64,000 nt of DNA from Isoetes taiwanensis (taxonomy: Eukaryota > Streptophyta > Lycopodiopsida > Isoetales > Isoetaceae): the NCBI GenBank assembly GCA_021234155.1, contig JAJEKV010000010.1:9146260-9210259 (forward strand), written 5' to 3'. The notes beneath the pieces were generated by a model. The model did no database searches and was not told the origin of the DNA. It saw nothing but the letters and a program-made list of their open reading frames with translations. Made by a program: the position numbers and the translations under genes. How positions within the stretch are numbered: the first letter of the stretch is position 1; every line of letters starts with the position of its first letter. Positions 58,993-64,000 of this stretch are shown here, piece by piece.

Positions 58993-59228
58993 GCGGACAT
59001 GCAAATGATTTATGCGTTGTACTTTTCTTCTTGACACTTGTCCATGTTCTCTCTATGTAAATCGAATCTGTCTCACGAATATTATATTCGAAGAATTGGC
59101 GACTTAACTTGAGCTCGAGAGACGGAATATTTGAACTCGAAAGCGTAGAAATTTCCTTTTAAAGGTATCATTTTCGTCTTGCTCTTTTTCTATGTGATGA
59201 ATATCACGTTCGACTTTACTATCCTACT

Positions 59229-59879
59229 TTGTGTATTCGGAATATCTTTTATTTTGACTTTCACTTGATTAGTCTTGGAACTTCTACTTGTACCACGTAT
59301 GTATTAGGGAATAAGAAAAGCTCGCATTACGAGAAAGTTTCTCAAATCTCTTTACTATTTTTGCGGTTGTCAAGATGGACGAACGGCCGTGAACAAGCTT
59401 CCACCACCTTTTGTTGTCTCAAGCTCGATGCAGTTCTGAGGACACGCTTGGGAACAACGTCATTTCTAGTGAAGACCGGCATTCTCGACTCCTACCTCTG
59501 CTTCATCGTTGTTGCTTCTCGAAGACACACCGGAGTCCAAAGACATAACGGACTTCCACCACCCTTCCAAGGTCACCAAGTCCTCGTAGGCGGACTGCTG
59601 GCATCTCCTTCCAAAGAATCACCACTAGTTGGGAGACAGTTGCCACCACCCTTTGTTCCATCCGGGGACCTGAAGCTCCACAACAAAGGGTGCTCAAGAA
59701 CAAGCTACCCCTTTTATAGTTTAAGCCCCGCCGTGCAAACATACAAGGAACACGTAGAAAAACTCCTAAGACGCTGTGAGATTCACTACAATTTCTCTCA
59801 CGGGACTTCACTACAAATGGGGCGACGCTCCGGCATGCACTCCTCTTCACACAACAACGGTTGTGACACATGGATTTGA
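59229..59879 (+). other. Open frame of 216 codons, function unknown
   Basis: An open plus frame between the palindromic cluster and the DUF7869-like gene. It contains three loosely related CTTCCACCACCCTTTG words (59398, 59549, 59640). No domain or clear codon pattern. It could be a 5' exon or leader of the gene that follows, or a chance frame. Confidence 0.3.
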
Positions 59880-60379
59880 AATTCGGTCCGCTCTAAAGGA
59901 GATGTTTGCAAGAACTCCTTTTCAAGATGGTACAAAACAGTGATGCCACAACCTCTTATGGGCCATCACCATCCTTTAACTCTGTACCCCAGCCTATTAG
60001 GGAACAACTTCACGTGGTCTGCGTTTTCCTCTACAAGCACACCACTTTCGGGGACGGAGGAAGTCACCCCCAGAGTAGAAGTTTCATGGAAGATGAAGAC
60101 ACCAACGAGGAACAAAGAGATTACATGTTCTCAAGCCAATCTTCAAAAAGAAATTCAAGGTGGATTTTGGTTTGAGGGCGTGCTCCTCTGCAAGAAGAAG
60201 AAATCTTATGGATGAACACAAAATGAGGAGACTTTTGAGAACTAAATGCTGCTCATTGGGTTGCATCAACAGATTTAATATGGCTAAATTACGGAGTTAG
60301 AGACAACTTCTGGTTCCATGACATTTGAGACTAGAATGCCTACTTAGCTTATCATGTAAAGACCGAGACCGCAACACCT

Positions 60380-62600
60380 TCTTGCACTACATTAACCGTC
60401 AAGAAGTTTGTGAAATGCTTTATGGTTGTCCACGTTTAGGGTCCACGAGAATGTCCAGAATACACAAAAGACTGGACAAAAATCCAGCATGTCGATGATC
60501 ATTGTGGGCCAAGAAGAGTTGTAACCATGCATGCCCTTTTCTTTGTGTCATGGATGGAGAAATATTTTAGAGAAACATGTGAGAAGCTACCTAATGAGAA
60601 CATGTATCATTTAACCGATAACATCACCAAAAAGATGTTTTTAATGAGTACAAAGAGACTTGCACGGCTTCAGCACATCTCTTACTCACACTTCACCGTA
60701 ATCGTGGAAAAGTGAATTCGGTCTTGTGAAAATTCCTAGAAAACATAGAATGTCATTTTGCTTTCGAGGTGTGCGAGAATTAAAGAGTCAAGAAACCAAA
60801 AGACAGAGGTCGAAAAGAAGTAAGCTCATGTTCTCCAATCTCTCACTTGTTTGAGAGAAAATGTTTTGACCTGATTTCTTCTATAGATTATTGCAATGAA
60901 CCTTGCCGGACATCGTGAACAACAAGCAGAGAGAAGAAAGCTTGCCAAGCATAAAAAAAGCTCTTGAGCGTCCCTTTGCAATACATGTCATTTGTGATTG
61001 ATGGAATGGACCAAAAAAAACAACTCTACCACATTTCTTGGAACATTCCTAAGGATGTGCGGAGGAATGTTTTGTTAAGGTCCACCTTGTAGGAGCTATG
61101 GTCTTCAAAGGAAGTCTAAAGTGCAAAGTATTTTGGCCATTATCCAAACTTGCATGGTGACCGAACCTCACAATTACAATTCTTAACAAGGTCTGTCATG
61201 CGAGCAAGAGCAATTACCACCAGTGCTTTATCTGCAACTTGACAATACTACAAGGGAGAACAAGAATCAAACACTCTTTATGCTTTGTGCCATGTTAGTG
61301 GAGCTAGGGATCTTTAGAAAAGTGAAGCTGGGTTTCTTACTTGTAGGCCACACTCATGATCAGATTGACCAAATGTTGAAGCCAGATTTTTAAATGGCTT
61401 TAGAAGGAAGAAGGCTTTCTGTCTTCCTTCTTTAGTTCGAATTATTGAAGATTCTTACACTCCTACTCCAAAGTGGGTCGATCTTCTTAAAGAGGACTGC
61501 TGATTTTAGAGTTTGTTTTCTCTCAACGTTCAAACAGAGAACAAAACGTGAACAAGTTGAATGATCTCAATTTTCACATCATATCAAGTTCTACTTGAAG
61601 GATGGCCAAAGCTTCTTCTGGGGGAAGAAGTATACCACAACTAAGGACCCGGAGTCCACCAGAGGGATTACGCTTCCTTAAATATATTCCCAGACACTTC
61701 CTTCATAGAGCGTCTTTGAACAACTTCCTCTCAAAAATCCTAAGGAGTCCAAGCAGAAGAAAAGTACCGGGTCATCCTTAAAAAGCCATTGAAAATGGAA
61801 TTTCCTCAGGGCTTTAAGTACTTCTTAGAAAGAAGATCGGATGTGGTGGAGTAATTTCTTTTCGAACTGAAAATTGTTGTACAAAATATAGCTCTAAGGC
61901 AGGTTGCAGAACCATTTCAATGGCCTAACACCTTCCATCAACCCCCAAGACCAAGGTGTCCAAAGTGCTACATTTGCACTGCAGTAGAAAGGCGAGGAGG
62001 ACCGAGTCATGTACCTCGGACCAAGACGCAGGAATGAGCCTCAAAGGTAATATCGAGAAAATTACCAAAGGTATGCTAATTGCTCTTCCGGATCGAGGAG
62101 GATGACAAAGGCCCAGTCACTGGATAGAAAGTGCTTTGCCGCAGTCAAGGAGGAAGGCTTAGTCACTAAACTCAAGATTCATTGGCTTGCAAACACGCCG
62201 TAAAAAATGCTTTTGAAGGTAGATATGAGTTAGAAATGAGAAGCCAAGGAAAAAGGGAGAAAGTCAAGAAGGTGGGTTGTAGGGACGAAATTTGAACCTT
62301 AATGGACGGACTATTTTGTGCTATGATTTTAAATTGAAATCGCAAACGTCTCGCCCGGAAGACTATCAATTTGCTTAAAAAGCTTGTAATTACGAAGAAG
62401 ATGATGAAGAAGGTGGTGACAATGCTTCGCAGATCGTTGATAGTGATGAGGAAGATAACTCAAGCACTTCCTCGGATGACAATGAAAAGAAGTGAAGGTG
62501 ATGGCGATGGCATAAATGAACATGAAGGCGTCCCGGATCCCTCTCTCATCACTCCTCACACTTTGCACATAAACCGAAGTCTTAGAAAAACCACATAAAA
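60380..62600 (+). pseudogene. DUF7869-like gene, broken
   Basis: The plus strand gives the order seen in DUF7869 proteins. First NRQEVCEMLYGCPRLGS, then WMEKYFRETCEKLPNENMYH, LTDNITKKM and ISYSHFTVI, then FGLVKIPRKHRMSFC (60715-60762). Next come MSFVIDGMDQKKTTLPHF (60988-61040), KVHLVGAMVFKGSLKC, LYLQLDNTTRENKNQ (61227-61272), LVELGIFRKVKLGFLL and VGHTHDQIDQM (61350-61378). An acidic tail (DEEGGDNASQIVDSDEED) ends near 62490. The conserved Asp of QLDN and the HTHDQID block suggest a nuclease or transposase-like fold, but the function of this family is unproven. Many stops and frameshifts. Divergent from the methylase-like gene. Confidence 0.75.
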
Positions 62601-62639
62601 TTTTGATGTGAATATGAAGATTTCTATCTTCAAATTTTG

Positions 62640-63000
62640 AGAATACTACGGTTTCAATTCTGAACTTACTTCAATTTTTTGTTAAATATTTTATCCACTT
62701 TGAAATTAGAGTTTTCTCTTAAAACATACTTTAAGAACATTCTTTTGCTAAGAAAAGTGACACTTTAAAAAAGTCAATTCCTTCAAAAAAAAAAAAATTA
62801 GTCATTTTGGGGGTCAAAATAGAATTTCATGCATCTTTTTTTTTTAACCTCATTTTACCCCTTTTTTAAAAAAAAGGGAATCTTTGAGGAATATTCCTTT
62901 TTGTCTAGTTTCAATGATTTGCCCCGATTTATCACTTAACTTTGTTATATCGCTATGAACACGATATTTTACGGACCAGATCACTATACAAGTCTATCTT
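62640..63000. other. AT-rich spacer
   Basis: Contains an A-run near 62787-62798 and a T-run near 62839-62848. No gene. Confidence 0.5.
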
Positions 63001-64000
63001 CATAGCCTTGTATACCATAGATTGTGGCACTAGGGGCATGACTAAGTTATTCATATAACCCAGCCAACCTTAGGTTAAGACCATTTTCCCGCGGGCCTTA
63101 ACCTATTGGCGCAAGCCACCACGAGACTCACCCATTGGTGCCACGTGGCATCTTAGGTGGACCCTAACTTATATAGTACGGAACCCTAACCTAGGCCTCT
63201 TTCCAGCCCTAGCACCCGAGAGACTCATCTACTCGCTCGAAACCCGTTTTCGAACATCGCTTGTCGTGGCATAGACTGGTGCGGCAGCCTCGAGGGTAGA
63301 CTTCGTTCTTGGAGCAAAGCAAACATCACGTGAGTCGAAGACCATGGAGGCACGGGTGGGAGGGAGAGCATCGAGGAGCGGTATGTAGGGTAGTAGTTGT
63401 GATAGCTCAACCGGAATTAGCATCTGGGATGTGCTAGTATCTTGTATCTAGAGTAGAGCCATCCTAGAACGGTATTCAACATCTTGAACCCTAATCAATG
63501 AACCCTAACCATTAGTTAGATTGTATGATTAGGTTAAGATGTTCTTCTTATGATCATTCTTAGGATATGATGATTATGTGATGTTGGTTGATCATGTTTG
63601 CTCCTCTTGTATTGGGAAGGGGGTAGAGACCTAGGGCCATATGTAGTATGCTCTAGAGTAGATCCCTTGGTTCTATTAGATGTGGCCTTTGTGCATAGTA
63701 GCCCACCAGGCTATAGAGGCTATGATGTGACTCCCCAAACACTACACAGCGGGGCTAGAGGCACTTCGAGGGAGGATCCCCAAGAGTGGGGGGGCTACGG
63801 GGGATCCCATAGTGGGGCTAGGCTTATGGTCGGTCACTGCGTGCGTGGGCGAGCATGGGTCACGACACCTCTGGGCGATGGTGGCCGCCGCCTCTCAAAG
63901 AGCTGCAAGTGTCGGCTTGGCTCTTGTTTTGGGGGATGAATGGCACGACCGTGTGTCACACGATTCTCTAGCGCCCGGAACCTCTGAACCTGGGAAGGGG
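63000..64000 (+). other. Possible LTR or leader of an element cut by the window edge
   Basis: CACGTGGCATCTTAGGTGGACC is followed by a TATA-like AACTTATATAGTACGG (63168-63182) and a CCCTAACCTAGGCCTC leader, then repeated GAACCCTAATC/AACCCTAACC words (63485-63515). This is the texture of the U3-R-U5 part of plant LTR elements. No matching second LTR, primer site or gene lies in the window. The plus frame at 63598-63939 has no motif. Confidence 0.3.

Noticed and set aside
63598-63939. 113-codon plus frame at the right edge
   Set aside because: No motif, GC-rich DNA next to LTR-like sequence; probably a chance frame.

Overview
This is eukaryotic nuclear DNA from a land plant with a large, repeat-rich genome. 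The plant signs are a pentatricopeptide-repeat (PPR) gene relic, a Ty3/gypsy element with an extra 3' ORF, plant-type LINEs, a CACTA transposon, Helitrons and short GT-AG introns. The composition suggests a gymnosperm, fern or similar lineage, but the sequence does not settle it. I see no bacterial gene, rRNA, tRNA or CRISPR array. Nearly every coding stretch is a broken relic with frequent one-base frameshifts, so the window is mainly a record of nested transposon insertions.

Left part (1-12.8 kb): a PPR pseudogene fragment (minus strand) is followed by a complete but decayed Ty3/gypsy element on the minus strand, 1012-12762. It has two LTRs, an exact 5-bp target duplication (TTGAG), a polypurine tract, a candidate primer binding site, gag zinc knuckles, protease, RT-RNase H and integrase. 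An extra coding region of about 3 kb lies between integrase and the 3' LTR, and a 0.7-kb TIR element is inserted in it. At 12.8-20.9 kb there are two LINE pieces placed head to head and then low-information DNA.

Helitron block (20.9-27.4 kb): three Helitron-like units lie head to tail. The outer two carry homopurine arrays of 1.3-1.6 kb. The middle one ends in a perfect 7-bp hairpin plus CTAG that abuts the TC start of the next one.

Nested block (29.9-47.6 kb): a LINE with endonuclease and RT relics is split. Inside it is a tandem 247-bp repeat, and the second copy of that repeat is interrupted by a 14.4-kb CACTA element (32595-46959, TSD AAT) whose empty site survives in the first copy. The CACTA carries a kinase-like fragment, a SET-like fragment, a 1.1-kb tandem array, a 110-bp tandem array and many palindromic TCGAT-ATCGA subterminal motifs. 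Just right of the LINE, two exons with good splice sites look like the 3' end of a host gene on the minus strand.

Right part (50.9-64 kb): after a duplicated TATA-containing unit there is a broken minus-strand gene with a permuted (beta-type) DNA N4/N6 methyltransferase domain and introns. Upstream of it, on the plus strand, is a DUF7869-like gene. A palindrome-like GTGTATTC..GAATACAC motif is clustered in an intron of the methylase gene and between the two genes. This pair is the best candidate for an undescribed mobile system. The far right looks like part of an LTR element cut by the window edge.
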